64,000 nt of DNA from Henricia sp. BOLD:AAB3569 (lineage: Eukaryota > Echinodermata > Asteroidea > Spinulosida > Echinasteridae). A program made the translations under genes and the position numbers. Of the stretch, positions 19,706 through 32,930 are shown in pieces. Positions within the stretch are counted from its first letter, which is position 1; the number at the start of each line of letters is the position of its first letter. Where the stretch lies: NCBI GenBank assembly GCA_037783545.1, contig JBBELK010000525.1:62001-126000 (forward strand), given 5' to 3'. The notes under the pieces were generated by a model. The model was not told the origin of the DNA. It ran no database searches and saw nothing but the letters and a program-made list of their open reading frames with translations.

Positions 19706-22200
19706 AACCTAATGTTTGCATGTTGCAAAATAGGTCTAATGCGTTGTTGTCAAAGTTGTAATTAACAACATTTAATCTGTAAATTTTAATCTAGAAATCT
19801 TGGATAAAACTACAGTAGATTGGTTTTGTTGATTTTCACAGCCAAAATAAGGAATTTTAGAAACGTTTTTTGGGGCTGCAGGTGTAAATAGATTTCCAAA
19901 TTTTTTAGTGTACAAAAGTACAATATACTATATATTTTTTATGGGTATATACCAAGTATGTACAGGGCTATTCACAATCGGGTGTACCATTTTAACTTGT
20001 CAGTTGTTACGAGCTATTTGTATTAAAAGTGAAGGTGGTACAGTTACGGTACTGTTTATTTCTTGTACAAAGAATTATGGAAATTGGTGCATTTTTGACA
20101 TAAATACAAGGATTCGAAGCATTAAAAAATTGCAATTTTCATTGTTACGAACAGCCACTTTAATTTTTATACATTTTCCAGGGCAGAATAGGCAAGTAAA
20201 AAGACAACACTCCCTCTAATTTTCTGTCTGAATAGGTAACCTGACTTGTTGTTCAGCTTTTGCAGGTCACCTGTTAAGGACACTTCATACAGGTTTCATG
20301 AGATCCCGTTAAAAATCACTGTGTTACGGATTTTGTGGAAATTTCAAGTTGGATTTTCTGGACAATTTAAATTCGTATTGCACTAACAGAATAATTTGTC
20401 AATTATAGTAATTCTAGAACCTATCTGTACACAATTAGGAAGTTATACCCATCTCTATGTAGTCTATATATTCCAAGTTGCAGCTTGAAATTGAGCAATG
20501 ATTTTCCAGAAAATTCTGTAGTGTCCGTGAACTCATATGTGGGGGAATTTTTCAGACAATAATGTGGTATTTATTTGTTCAATACTCAACTGTAATATAG
20601 CAATATTATATATCTGTAGTGTCCGTACCCTCATGTTATAATAATAATAAATCACATCATTGTGTAGAATGCATAGGATTTACTGCAGGAAAATATTTCT
20701 TAACATCACAAACTAAGAGTGTTAAAAGTGTATTACACTTTGTATTACATAGTGTATTACACTAATTCCACTTTTCCTGCACACTTTTCCTGCTTAAAGT
20801 GGTTAAATATTGCCTTAGATCGCACCACAGAGCATCTAGAATCCATCTAGAAGCCGTTAGGGCTTCGCGCTACGCGCTCGCTATTTCATTGTCATCAGCA
20901 TATTATGCTTAAACATTTCACGCCCCCCCTTTTCATTTTTTCACAAATTTTTGCTGCTAAATGGTACACCTGATCGTGAAATAGCTGACAGTATAAATAC
21001 ATGTACTGCACAGTAAAGTATTAAAGTTAAATTTGATATACAAAATGGTAATTTGAAAAGGATTCTGGCAAAGCAACCCAATTAATAATGGGCAAATACA
21101 AATTTAAGAAATGGCATTAAAAATTGCCAGATATTGTATGGGGTGAAATACAATGTAGTTTTGCCCTATATTGATCACAGGGTATAGGTAAAAAGCACAG
21201 GGTATGCAACTAGTGTAATCAAATTTAGTATTACATATTTCCAAAGATTGTGGACATGACGTGTATTCCTCTAGTTTTTATTACTTTAAAACTTTTCGGT
21301 GTAACTGTAGAACGTTTTGTTAGTGAAACAAAGAAACCAAAATCTTCAATCTTCAATTGATAATTGTATGTATCTTACAGAACGTATCAAATCATTTAGC
21401 TGCCTTGTTGCAGGGCAACTTTTGTACATTAAATTAATCAACCGTGTTTAGCAAAAAATGTGCAACCATATGCATGTCCTCAATAAACAAAGAAACTGCC
21501 CCATAGAAGAGACATCCGGCACATTGGGAAGAGCTATAAGATAGTGGTATATGCATCGCCCTGATGAACGTAGTTGATTATTTATGTACAATTATTAGTA
21601 GGAATATTGGTGTGATTTATAAAATCAGAGATTTTGCTCCCTTGTATGTCATATTTTCCTTATATACTCTCCCACAAAAGAAACTGTGCATGGTAAAAAT
21701 TGCTGTATTTTTTCAAGAAGGTGGAAAATAAACACCAAATTCACAGACAATATTCTCTGACATTGTTAGAAAAAAGTTATGCACTCAAAACCTGCTCATG
21801 GCATAGTGCAGGACTTAGGCATGCCTGGGTGTTGATTTCACAATAGGAGTCTTACATGTTGTTATGTAACATAATTCCATAAAGTTCAGGACTCGTTAGC
21901 AAGCCTATAGCAAGGACTACCCAAAAGTCAATATTCTCTTTCATGCGCGTGTCATTGGCTCCATGAGGCGAAGATGCACAGCAGTGATTAATGCACAAGG
22001 GGGACGCACTCGATACTGACTTTGTGACTTCAATATTGACAAGTCAGTTTTCAGCAACCTCTGAGAACACGAAGAACACATTTTGTACATTTCAAGTTCG
22101 GTTAACCATTTGAAAGATTTCATGGACTTTCATTAACAGTTTATTCCAGCGAGTTATCTGCCATGGCTGAAAAAATACAGCAATTTTTATCATGCAGTTT
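19706..22200. other. 2.5-kb AT-rich non-coding stretch
   Basis: No exon, RNA gene or transposon family was recognised. Short A/T repeats and scattered acatgtac-type words are all that is seen. Confidence 0.5.
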
Positions 22201-22204
22201 CTTT

Positions 22205-22745
22205 TGTTGGAGAGTATATAATACCTTAGTGGTGTCATATATAAATTATAGAATTCTTGCTTGGGGTAATTCTGCATCCAGTAACATCAATAGGTTGTTT
22301 CGTCTACAGAAACGTGCACTACGTACAACAAATTTTTCTGAATTTACTTCTTATACCGATCCATTTTACCAACATAAAACATTGAAAATTAATGATATTT
22401 ATTATCATCAGCTTGGGTCCCTCATGTACTCACTCTATTTTAAAAACCTTACCTTCTTCCATCAATTCAATGTTCCTTCGGAATTTTAATGTACATAATT
22501 ATCTTGCCCGACAGGCTCTTAACTTCCATCTTCCGTTGACTCGTACTTCCTTCGCACAGAAAACTGAGAAATGAGGGCCCCAAGCTATGGAACTCATTCA
22601 GTGATTTGTTGAAAAAAATGTACAAACCTTGCAATATTTAAGCGCACTTATAAATCCATTTTACTTTATGCATGTATTACTGGTACTTATCTCAAGATTC
22701 CCATGCTGGTTTTAGGCAAAAGTTGTTTGTCCTTGTATATTGTGT
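22205..22745 (+). mobile_element. LINE reverse-transcriptase C-terminal remnant
   Basis: The plus strand reads YNTLVVSYINYRILAWGNSA, RLFRLQKRALRTTNFSEFTS and LGSLMYSLYFKNLTF, then after frame changes NYLARQALNFHLPLTR. This is the post-catalytic region of a non-LTR reverse transcriptase. It is truncated on both sides with frame breaks. Confidence 0.75.
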
Positions 22746-24566
22746 ATTAAATTAAGGTATAGTTTGCAACTTATTTATTTGTATGGAGAGCCAAAGTGTA
22801 ATGTCAATAGTGGTAACCTACAAAGGTAAATATTTCTACAAGTTTGGTGTGAAGCCACTGTTTGCCACTGTCACAATCTGTATAGTGCGACGTAGGACTT
22901 ATTAACTTTGGTTCCCCATTAGAGACCTACAATTAACAAGCGAGGCCTCTTTGGGTTCTTCTGCACTTTCACTTTTCTTTTATATAATGAGCGAATGTAA
23001 TGTTTTGATTTATTAATTATTTTGTGAAATGTGTGGAAATAAAACGAATCAACCCACCGCCAAGCAAATTGCAGACAACTTGATTTCAACATCCCTATGG
23101 ACAAGGCTTCCAAAACTAGTGGTCTGCAAAAATCCTCCATGGGGGAGGGTTTCGTGGCAGAGCCCACAGCCTAACATGTTTCTATTGAGGTTTTATCAAC
23201 ATTTGAAAAAGCAACGTTTCTTTTGCGGTTCAGTAGACCTATATAATACGATTTCCATTTTATCCACAATTTTATATATGTACATGTATATATAATATTA
23301 TAGAAAACAATTTATTGTGAAGTCAAGCGACTATACTTTAGTTAAATTATTGTACTTAGTTAAATTATTGTACTTAGTTAAATTATTGTACTTAGTTAAA
23401 TTCTAGACGTTTCATTGAAACCTAAGGTTTAAATATAAGTTACAAACACATTTCTTCAGGGAAGAATGAGGTGGCGCATTGGATGTGTAGGCTAGGCCTA
23501 CTCTGACTCCCGATTAGGCTGGGCGCTGGCCGGAAGCGTTTTTTTCTTTTCTAGGAGTAGGAGGGCTGAGGGTTGCAACCAAGTAAATAGGGCTCCCATA
23601 TTTTCACAAATTATTTTAAAATACTCCCAACTCTCTCAGCCTCTCAGGACAACAACCAAATACTCATTGAAGTCTCATCTTTTCAATTATGAGGTTAATC
23701 TGTCACTTTTATTCCCTAATTTCCACTTGAAACAAAACTACCCCTTCAACAGTGAAAATTGATAATCAGACCAAGCATCCATTTTGGAACAAACTAAGGC
23801 ACATACGCTACTGGGCAAAATAGGGCCACTTTTAGGAGCTACATTGTCCAAAATGTTTATAGTTGGAAGAAAAAATACCCCACATCACGGCGATGGCCAT
23901 ATTCTACACGAGACAAGACTCATTCAGCTCGCAACTCTCTCTAATAAAGAAGAATTTGCGGGCAGTACAAAATATTCATGAGCTCGGTGCACAGATCTCT
24001 GCCTATTTACTTGGGTGCACCTTTTGAAGGGTATTGATAATTTTCTCTGCTTCTGATTAGTTCAAATGAATATTAATATTAATGTTCTCTGTACAGCGCC
24101 CTCGTGAGTGGACTGGTTCCCGTCCACATTCCACACAGGATAATATAAGGACAGGTAAAGGGCGCTTCATCTTGATCTGTAATTGGTCGTCCTTGCGCGT
24201 GCGCATTGTGTTTTTTATATTTAAAAATTGGCCAAGCCCTTTGCTTTAGGCAATGTACTTTATTTACATAATTGGATATGTTCGACACGCACGGCCAAGT
24301 TACAAATGTCAATGCAAAATCTGCGCACTTACTAAACAAAATAAAATAATAACCACGTGACGGGCAGAATTCTGCCCGTCATGGCTGCCCTTTACCGATC
24401 CCTATATTTTCGCAATAAGCGAACCAATTTATAGGGATCGGGAACCAATCTACCTCGTGAGTTGTTAAAAAGTAGGTTTAGCGAGTTGATTGGTCGTAAT
24501 AGAGTTATATATTTTTTTTAAAGGCTAGAGGTCGCACTCGCCATGCCTCGTCAGTGTACAATGCCG
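22746..24566. other. Non-coding stretch with an 18-bp tandem repeat
   Basis: An 18-bp unit TAGTTAAATTATTGTACT occurs about 3.6 times at 23338-23402. Nothing else was recognised. Confidence 0.5.
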
Positions 24567-24967
24567 CCGGTGTCACGGTCTCAGATGTTCCGCGTGCTCA
24601 GATGTTCCGATGACGTCACGGAACAGTTCAGCACGTTGCGTGCACGATCTCAGATGTTCCGCGTGCTCACATGTCCCGGTGTAAAAGGTAAAACTGTCCC
24701 CTTGCGAATGTGTACCCGGCTTTCCATAGACGAGTGCATACAAGCATTGTAACCAGTGGCGAACGTTGGCAACGTTTGCGTATGTGGAACGCAGCCCTGT
24801 ACATCTGCGCGCCTACGTACATGGCGCGAATTCTGCTGATCAACTCAGCACTTCACCTAAACTGGTATAATTACGTATGCTGTGCGCATGACGTTCCGTA
24901 ACGTAAGCTACCATATTTGGTCATCGGAACATCTGAGCACGCGGAACATCTGAGATCGGGACACCGG
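24567..24967. mobile_element. MITE with about 48-bp terminal inverted repeats
   Basis: The ends read CCGGTGTCACGGTCTCAGAT inward (right end CCGGTGTCCCGATCTCAGAT), with a doubled CAGATGTTCCG word in each arm. A third CTCAGATGTTCCGCGTG copy lies inside at about 24650. Confidence 0.85.
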
Positions 24968-25839
24968 ACCACGCGCACGCGTGGTGCATGCTCCAGGCGC
25001 CTTGTTAAGTTATGCCGTGGCAACTGCACGCGAAAAATACCATTTGTTTGAGTGTACGCTTGGCGATTTTTCTCGGTATATTTTGGTCTGTAATCCTCAT
25101 TTTAAAATAGGAAATACTGGTAGTACTACTCTTTAGCATGCATTTACTTGCCATTCTTACTTAGATTTTCTTTTCTTTTGGATTTTGAATTGAAATAAAT
25201 GCCATGTCCACAGTCAAGTTGAATATCTTTTTTGAACGCTGTACATGTACGGTAACCAAGTTTTGTATCGCGATTGTGTTGTGGTTTCGCCATAAAATGC
25301 AAATGCTGTTTTACGGCAGCCGTTAATGAATTTTCGAGTGCTATTTTCACACCAAGAAAATTATATTTTTCCATTCAAAACCCAACACATCTAGCCACGA
25401 TTACCAAATAAAACATGTTTTTTTTAATGAATGTCAATGGGCCTGATACTACTATACAGTGTATATAGTGGTCACTCAATGGACCGACCAAATGTGGCCA
25501 CAAGAAACAGGTGGCCTTTATATGCCGGTGCAGTGCGCACATCATGCATGCATGGATATACAAACATCCTAAAACATACCACAATGCATGTGTATTGTTG
25601 AAAAACAACTAAAAGTGAAGTGTATGAAATAATTCCTCATTAAAAAGTTGAAATTTGTTAAGTTTTTAATAACACTTTAAAGCTCTTCATAAACTTTTCC
25701 ACAATACGTTGATTCATTAAGGCAATTTACTGTATGTGGCCAGATTATCCAGGTTCAGCTGCCATAGAATTGTACACACAGAAATCCTGGCCACTGGCCG
25801 CGTTAGACAGGGGCACTAAAAGAAGAATTTGGTATATAG
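24968..25839. other. Non-coding stretch, nothing recognised
   Basis: No exon-like, RNA or repeat-family sequence was seen. Confidence 0.45.
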
Positions 25840-26206
25840 GGAAAACCTGAGGGAGTATACCAACTGTGCATTATAGCTCAGCTGGTAGAGCATCTGCCTG
25901 TGGACTAGTGGGTATGAAGCGGGACTCCCAATCAGAGGTTGGGGGTTCGAGCCCCACTTCGACCAATGTGTCCGTGTCCCTGGGCAAGGCACGTTGCCTC
26001 GTCAACTCAAGCTGTATATGGTAAGCTGTTAAGGGGAATGCCACAATATAACTGCTGATAGGGTTGTGCGCCTGCCACCTAGTTGAAGCGAAATGGTTCT
26101 GCATGGTGATTCCCTGATGGCAGCGGTAATAATGGTAACAGCGCCTTGAGCACCCTGCAGGGTGGATATGTGCGCTATACAAATCTAATCATTATTATTA
26201 TTATTA
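25840..26206 (+). mobile_element. tRNA-derived SINE
   Basis: It begins AACCTGAGGGAGTATACCAA, then a tRNA-like head with A-box TAGCTCAGCTGGTAGAGC and B-box GGTTCGAGCCC (25944-25954). The body contains CTGGGCAAGGCACGTTGCC and GGATATGTGCGCTATACAAA, and it ends in (ATT)n. Pol III promoter boxes lie inside the head. The anticodon region has an extra segment of about 25 nt, so it is not a tRNA gene. Confidence 0.8.
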
Positions 26207-28300
26207 GTAAAAAAACAGTATACCAAATAGTAGTACAAATAACATGGAGCGAGGTAGGAGAACAATATGATATTGGTCAGTGCTGACAATGACTGATCAT
26301 CGATCATGGACATCATCGCATGATCGGAAGGAACAAACTGCAAACGGCAGTGTTCAGTTCTTTTTGAGTTCCGTTTTAACGGTGACTAACATATCTGTTT
26401 AATGGGTGGTTTAGATAATAAAATTCTTCACTCGTGAAACGAAATGTCATTTCTTTGACAACTACACGCAGCTATGCAGTTATTAAAGTGCACTGTACAT
26501 TGTGCGCGAACGCTAGATCTTGCCACGGCAAAACATGGCTGCCGCTCTACATGCAGGGCCGGCATCGTAAATTTTTTCACCACTGCGAGGGGAAAATGAG
26601 TGGTTTGTACCTTTTTACCTTTTTAGCGTCTTGAGAGGAGACTATATAATAGGTTAGAGTTTAGGGTTGGTTATTTTTAAAGAATTTAGGGTTTTGAATG
26701 CGGTCGGTATTCTCCTACTCTTGCGAAGAACACAAATTGGCTTATAATTTTGGCTTGTAATCCATTTTATAAAGCAAACAAATCCTGTGCTAAGCAAATT
26801 TTGGTGCTTAGCAGCGCCATGAAATTGGCCCCTGGTTAGAAGAGAGTTTGACTTGCAATCATGAGGTCCCTGTTTCGAATCTCGGTGTTGTTCGGGATTT
26901 GTCGAAATTTCTCGGTTTCTTCTTTTTCTCTAAGAGTAAGAGTTCTGGCTATTTCCAGGATTGTCACTTGAAAAGTATCAGTCATTGGAAACTTAGTAGA
27001 CTCTGTTCGGGTTGAAAAATTGGGGTGTATCCCTCGCTGTGGTGTAAAAAAAAAAAAAAACGCGGGCGGCAAAACGTCCGAGTGCGCCCTCTAGTCTTTT
27101 TTATATATAACTCTATGGTAGTAGTCTCGTGGTAAAACAAGAGTTCCGAGTTCGAATTAGACTTGAGGTCAAGTCTCTAGACAATCGTATTTGGTCCGTC
27201 TGACGCCTTAATCCCCACACGAAACAGTCGTTGTTATGAATAGTACCTGTCTAGAGACTTGAGAAACTTGTATTCGCGCCAATATTAACGCATTCATGGC
27301 GCGTAATAGTAAATCACGCAGTTGCCATAGAACAAGTCAGAGGATCAGGAGTAACATGAATATTAATGTCGTCCTGCGTTTCAACCAATCATGCAGCTCT
27401 CTACGTCCAATTCTGGTAGCAAACTCCATATAGACCGTGTACAAAACGGAAACAGGTTTCTCAAGTCTGTAACTAGAGGTCGATTAGACTTGTTCCCAGT
27501 CTATTCGCGACTACGCTGCTGCGGTTTCACCAACCGGTCTAGTAACAGACTTGACATCAAGTCTAAGTTCGAATCTGCTCTCGTACACAATTTGAGGAAG
27601 ACCTAGGCACTTTCTAACTCTCAAACCACAGCGTGTTGTTGTGTAAAGTGACAGCTATCAACAAATTACATGCTTTATGTACGCATGTGGTTACTGGTTA
27701 GGCCAATCAGGAGCACGATGTGCCCTCGACCCTCTTTGGGAAAAATACGCCGGCCGGAAGGGGCACGCAAAGAACATTGTGGGTTTTTTTTAGACGTAGG
27801 GTAATAATACGTCGACTTGAAACCAGTCTAATAGACGTCACTCGAAGTTGCTAGAGTTGTTTCCGGAACTCATATTCCACATTAAAAAAAAAACGATTGT
27901 GTACCACAGATTTCTATAGAGGGCTCTCACTCAGTCACGTGACTTGCCTTACTTCCTGGTTACGCAAAATCAGCGCCGCCATTGTTGTAGGAAATTGATT
28001 GGACAATCAGCACTGAGCTGATCGATTTTCCGAGCTGAACCAGTGGTGAACGCGTAAATATAAAACGATGTATGCCAACAAATTTAAGAAAAAGACATTA
28101 CGGTACGACTATGAGTCACTGGACAATGTAGCAAGAGGTAGATATTTGGAAAACAATGAGGCTTGAGTCCCCCGGTGTAAACCCCGTGTTACCCGGTGTA
28201 AGCATCTCGAACGCCCCTTATATATAACAGTCTATGCACAAATGCGTGGGTTGAATATGAGGTCCGAAAACCAGTCTATTATACTTGTACAAAAGCAGAC
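26207..28300. other. Non-coding stretch with tRNA-like scraps and palindromic words
   Basis: AGACTTGA(C/G)GTCAAGTCT palindromes near 27167 and 27549, and CTAGAGAC-type words near 27173 and 27250, suggest a decayed inverted-repeat element at about 27120-27600. No gene is supported. Confidence 0.4.
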
Positions 28301-28899
28301 GAAATCTGCTAGTTCAGTTCATTTTCACTCTTTACCGAGCTCGTGAAGCTTTGTAAACAAACACACGTGCTCAAAATAGAAACTGTTTTCGTAAAATACA
28401 AATGCCGAGCATTGATCAACAAAGACACGTTTTGTGTCAAATTTGCGGATTCTGTGGCCTGCTTTTTGGACTTCGCCTTGGAACATGATCTGCCATCCTC
28501 TGCTCGGCATGCTAAAGTTGGCACGATCGATCGATTTTGCTTGCATTTGTTCGTCATATTTGTCAACGACGTTGCGTTCCTACTCGCAATTTTCTCCAAG
28601 ATAGAGTCGGCGCCTGTGCAGTTTTGCAGCCGAGTGGCTAGTTAGGTAAGTTGATGTTAATATGTACCTACAGTACAGAGTTAAACAGTTTATCATAATT
28701 TTTTCTTTAAAATTACTCATCAAGCATCTTTTCTTCCTCCATGGTATGATGGTAATAAGTACAGATTTGATGGAAAAACCAAATTTTTTAGTGAGAACAT
28801 TTTAATATTTTGCATGGTTTGTACACAAGTTCTGAAGCCATGATGAACTTCTCAATTCTTTCCTTCGTGCGAATTTTGACCCATTGAAATAAACATTTA

Positions 28900-29040
28900 T
28901 GTGCATCTGTATACAAGACGCGCATGTTTTGCTCCCATGGGTGGGGATTTTTGTAACGCAAAAAGTGACAATCCCCACGTTTTAGTTTGGGTGGGGTAGG
29001 GGGTGGGGGCGGGGGAGGGGAGGGCAATTGATAGGTGCAT
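28900..29040. repeat. Dispersed repeat with CCCCACCC words, copy 2
   Basis: GTATACAAGACGCGCATGTT and GGTGGGGATTTTTGT are the inverse of 18180-18245. It ends in a G-rich run and TTGATAGGTGC. Confidence 0.55.
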
Positions 29041-29692
29041 CTAATATACACTCCATATCAATATGTTTTTTGCCCTTTTTGCACCACAAAACATGATATT
29101 ATGAAGACTAGTACTGAATCGAGAGTTGGCCCTGCATGGTGCCCCTTCAAGATATACACTGTAATTTTAGACCTGCCAGCTAGCATATCCCAATTCCTGT
29201 GCTCTTACATTTTATGAGGCTACTAGCTATACACTAAATAAATAACCAGTAGACATTGGTCAGCATGCCCCTCCAGTTTGTCTCAATTCGGTCTTTGAAG
29301 TTCGGACAAAATCAGGCTCGAGTGACTCAAAGATGAGCCAAAATAAATTATTGTGAAAAGTTTAACCTTGTTTAACCCCTACATGTGTAGGGGCCTGAGT
29401 CGGCGGGTCTTGGGAAACAAAGTGATTGTAAAAAACGACAATAAAATTACAAATTTGTTTGTTCCATAATAATAACAATTATCTGTTTCTTTATTTGACA
29501 GGTCAAATGCACCTCCAGGATTTGTGCCAGGCCTGACCAAGACAAAGAAGGGACTGAAATATAATGGGAGGGAGGTACGAGCAACAATTTCATTTTTGTA
29601 AACCAATGTTTTAGCCAGAAGGGTGTCTGGGTGTTTTGTGTTTTGACACATATTACTAAGAACCAAACGTGGGATGAGAGAAAATCGTAAGG

Positions 29693-29762
29693 GCCTTATC
29701 AGGATTTGAACCCGAGACCTCTGACTCACCGGGCAGATGTTCTACCAGCTGAGCTATAAGGC
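29693..29762 (-). mobile_element. tRNA-like SINE head, minus strand
   Basis: The minus strand gives a 70-nt tRNA-like unit with a perfect 7-bp acceptor stem (GCCTTAT with ATAAGGC), A-box TAGCTCAGCTGGTAGAAC and B-box GGTTCAAATCC. The anticodon loop lacks the usual T33, so it is read as a SINE head, not a working tRNA. Confidence 0.55.
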
Positions 29763-29765
29763 ACA

Positions 29766-29868
29766 GTTGGTATACTCCCTCAGGTTTTTCCTATGGACCC
29801 AACACTGAGAGATAAATTGGGTCCATAGAGAAAACCTGAGGAAGTATACCAACTGTGTCTTATAGCTT
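29766..29868. repeat. Inverted pair of SINE 5' ends
   Basis: GTTGGTATACTCCCTCAGG and its mirror CCTGAGGAAGTATACCAAC enclose GGGTCCATAG and its inverse. The word is the same as at the start of the SINE at 25840. The plus-strand partner stops after CTTATAGCTTA. Confidence 0.75.
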
Positions 29869-30362
29869 ACAATTTTTCTCTCACCCCAAGTTTGGTTGTT
29901 TCATTTTAATGGTGATCAGGCACCATACCAGATGTTGCTTTCAAAATAACTCAAGTGGTGTTTAAAGTAGTCTGGAGGAGTGTTTAAAGTAGACCAGGGA
30001 GTGTCCAAAGTAACTCCTGGGTGTCAAAAAGTAGCAAAAGTACCCTACTTGATGAAGGAAGGTTTTTTGCAATGTGCAAGAAAACCTATTTATAATATCC
30101 CAATACTCAACTGGCTAAAACCATTGGTTGTACTTGTAATGTTAGGCCATCCAAAGTTGTCAAAATTGTCATGGTTCTACAAAGCGTAGGAAGGGGGGAG
30201 TGGGGTCAAGGGCCGCGTAGGACTTTACATGCACTGTAAAATGTTGACATTTGATGGTAGTGTCAACAAATGTTAATAAGTAGTATTTCAGCAGGGAGGG
30301 AGGGGGTCTTGAAAAATAAGTACTCTAGAACTGTGAAAATGTTGACAACTTTGGACGGCCCC

Positions 30363-30718
30363 TTGAAGGAGCGTGTTCAGATTTTACCTAAAAATGGGTT
30401 TCATTGCAACAGAACTAAGTCATATAAAATATCTTCCCAAAGGACTATCAATAGGAAGAAACCCCCTAAAAAAAATTCCAATTTGGATGTGGAAGCAAAA
30501 GGGTTGGTGTGATCACTTCACTGCTTTATGACACCAGATAACTTACTTACATTAGTGATTTTTGTATGATATCCTTGAAAATATATCGATTGAGAATATT
30601 AATTTTCAGAATGGTAAATAGAAAAAGTGACAAATGATATGATATCAAATTCTCAACATCCAAGGGAAAAATGGGGGTAACAAATGTGATCTGGACACGC
30701 TCCTTTTTCACCATTATC
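30363..30718. mobile_element. Family-3 MITE
   Basis: It starts GAAGGAGCGTGTTCAGATTT and ends ATCTGGACACGCTCCTTT. It shares AATTTGGATGTGGAAGCAAA and GATATCCTTGAAAATATA with 42905-43249. Confidence 0.8.
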
Positions 30719-30989
30719 GAATACCCCTTACTGGTCATTAATGTCTTATAAGTTATTAATTTTGTATGTTACATCACTCAGTCACTGGTTTCAACAAGAA
30801 AGGTGACAGCATTCCAGTGGAAAGTTGCAATAACGAACATGCATGGGATCCATAACAAGTGTTTTGTTATTCTGGTTGTCATTACAGTACATAATTGTTG
30901 GGAGCTGTGAGTGATGTTCACTAGAAAGTTTGCTATAGTGAAGTTGGCTATAGTGGTGTTCATTATAGAAACTTTCCACTGTAATGTCT

Positions 30990-31850
30990 TTAGATATAAG
31001 TGTTAATTGTAGAGTATATCTTCACTTAGACGTATTCTGCCCCAACATCCATGGAATTTATGTACCATAAATGAACTCAAACTGCAAATACATGCATGTT
31101 AATCCTTTTGTCACCCTGAAGACATTTTGGAACTTGGGTGTTCGAGATACAAAAAGCATTTGCGGCAAATATTTTGCGTATCTTTGTCGTAAATTTACCA
31201 ACATTTTTAAGGAATAAGTTACTTTTGTGAATCCTGCTGAAATATGAACCATCATTTTAGCATCTTGAATCAATTTTGAGGTTTTTTGTATGACCTAACC
31301 TGTGGTAGAATGCACCTTTATTAATAGATTTTTGTCATTTTAAACCTTTTAATCCCATTTTATATCTCATAATGTCTTCTATCATTCCCTTTTAGCCCAT
31401 TTTATTGTATTTGCGGCCATTTTGGCCCCTGTCTTATTGCATTTCTATCGTAATTTCATCACTTATTTACTTTTTTCTTAGCCCATTTCATCGTACTATA
31501 ATTGTAATTTTGTAAATATTTACTTTTAGCCCTTTTTATTGTATAATTTCTAACCCCTTTGGCCCCGTTTGATTGTTTTTCTGTAAATTTGAGTCATTTT
31601 GAAACCTTTTAAAACCTTTTTGAGCCATGTTAAAGTATTTTAGCATAGTAATTTTGGCATTTTCAGCCTTTTTGTAATTTTGAACTTTTGGCGCTCCATA
31701 ATTTATCAATTGTTAATTTCGTCATTTTTAGCCATTAATTGTAATTTTGTCGTTTTGGCGCTCCATCATATGCTAATGCTTTGTAATTTTTCATTTTTAG
31801 CCTTTTTAATCGATATTTTGAAATTTTGTATCTTTGGCGCTCCATACCTG
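30990..31850. repeat. Degenerate T-rich repeats
   Basis: Words such as TTTTAGCCCATTT, TTTGTAATTTTGTC and TTTGGCGCTCCAT recur irregularly from about 31320. There is no coding potential. Confidence 0.45.
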
Positions 31851-31978
31851 TATTTCCCGATGTACATTGTTCAGTGTATTACACGGTGCATGTGAGACCG
31901 GACCATTAAGTTGGTGGTCCACCACATACACCAAAAAAAAAAAGTATGGTGCACACAAAATTATGCACCACAAAATTT

Positions 31979-32073
31979 GCCCCTCCCCTTTTGCCCCTCC
32001 CCTTTTGCCCCTCCCCTTTTGCCCCTCCCCTTTTGCCCCTCCCCTTTTGCCCCTCCCCTTTTGCCCCTCCCCT
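31979..32073. repeat. 14-bp minisatellite
   Basis: The unit GCCCCTCCCCTTTT is repeated about 6.8 times with near-perfect identity. It leaves overlapping open frames on both strands that are not genes. Confidence 0.95.
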
Positions 32074-32154
32074 TCTTCTCTCCTCCTCCACAATCTCCTC
32101 CCTTTGGCTTTGCCGTCTTCTCCCCCGGTGTCATCTCCTCTGCGTTGTCTTTAT

Positions 32155-32280
32155 TCATGGGGTTAGTGGTTAGTATATACATATTATACACATCAACAAA
32201 TCATGGGGTTAGTATATCAATCATGGGGTTAGTATATCAATCAATCATGGGGTTAGTATATCAATCATGAGGTTAGTACA
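32155..32280. repeat. TCATGGGGTTAGTATATCAA tandem repeat
   Basis: A unit of about 20-24 bp occurs five times with small length differences. Confidence 0.85.
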
Positions 32281-32281
32281 T

Positions 32282-32356
32282 GCTCGCCGCAGGAGTTGAA
32301 CCGGGGTCCTCAGATCTCGAGTCAGCTGCTCTCTCCACTAGACTACCGCGGTGAGC
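32282..32356 (-). repeat. tRNA-like element
   Basis: The minus strand reads GCTCACC at the 5' end and GGCGAGC at the 3' end, which pair at six of seven positions, with GGTAGTCTAGTGG and a B-box-like GGTTCAACTCC. The anticodon arm is poor, so it is taken as a SINE head or tRNA pseudogene. Confidence 0.45.
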
Positions 32357-32930
32357 ACACCAGGTTAAGAATTTTGGACCTGATGAATATTAGAACCAGT
32401 AGTTTGTATACTACACTGTATTACAGGAGGAGCGATGAAGAGCGCCCTCTCGTGACGCGAATAGCGCCCTCTATTGACGGTGAATGACAACATTAAACAT
32501 TAAAAATGGTCAAGGGGAGTTTCAATTTTACTTGGTCATGGATAACCACTGGTTGTTTCTTGTTTGTTTGTTTGGAAGAAAAAATTAAATAAGACAGAAG
32601 AAGAAATATAAAGCAAACTAATAAAACAGACAAAGTAAGAAAGATTTTAATAATATCAATTTCTTTATTTAAATTTGTAACAATTTAAAACAATGTAACA
32701 GTACAATCTGGATAATTTCTTATTTTAAGGAAAAGGAAAATTGGCATTACTGTGTTTCACAGAGACGTGCAAATAAGAAATCGGAAAATAAAACTAAAAT
32801 AATCACTTGAAATTTAAGTTATTGTCTCAAGGAAAATTTCTTGAATGTGATACCAAAACCGCTCCATCTAATGAAGGCTTGACACATAACAGGAAGTTAA
32901 CTTTGCATAAACTACATGTATTAAACTATA
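32357..32930. other. Non-coding stretch, nothing recognised
   Basis: AT-rich sequence without exon-like or repeat-family content. Confidence 0.4.

Noticed and set aside
28066..28165. ATG-led short frame MYANKFKKKTLRYDYESLDN with a possible GTAGAT donor
   Set aside because: No related exon was found, the frame soon stops, and the region is repetitive. It could be a first exon but nothing else supports it.
28309..28645. Overlapping frames of about 100 codons on both strands
   Set aside because: No recognisable domain, and neither strand shows start or splice context; probably chance frames in repetitive DNA.
31806..32191. Overlapping frames with GGAKGEGQKGRGKR-like repeats
   Set aside because: They are artefacts of the 14-bp minisatellite.
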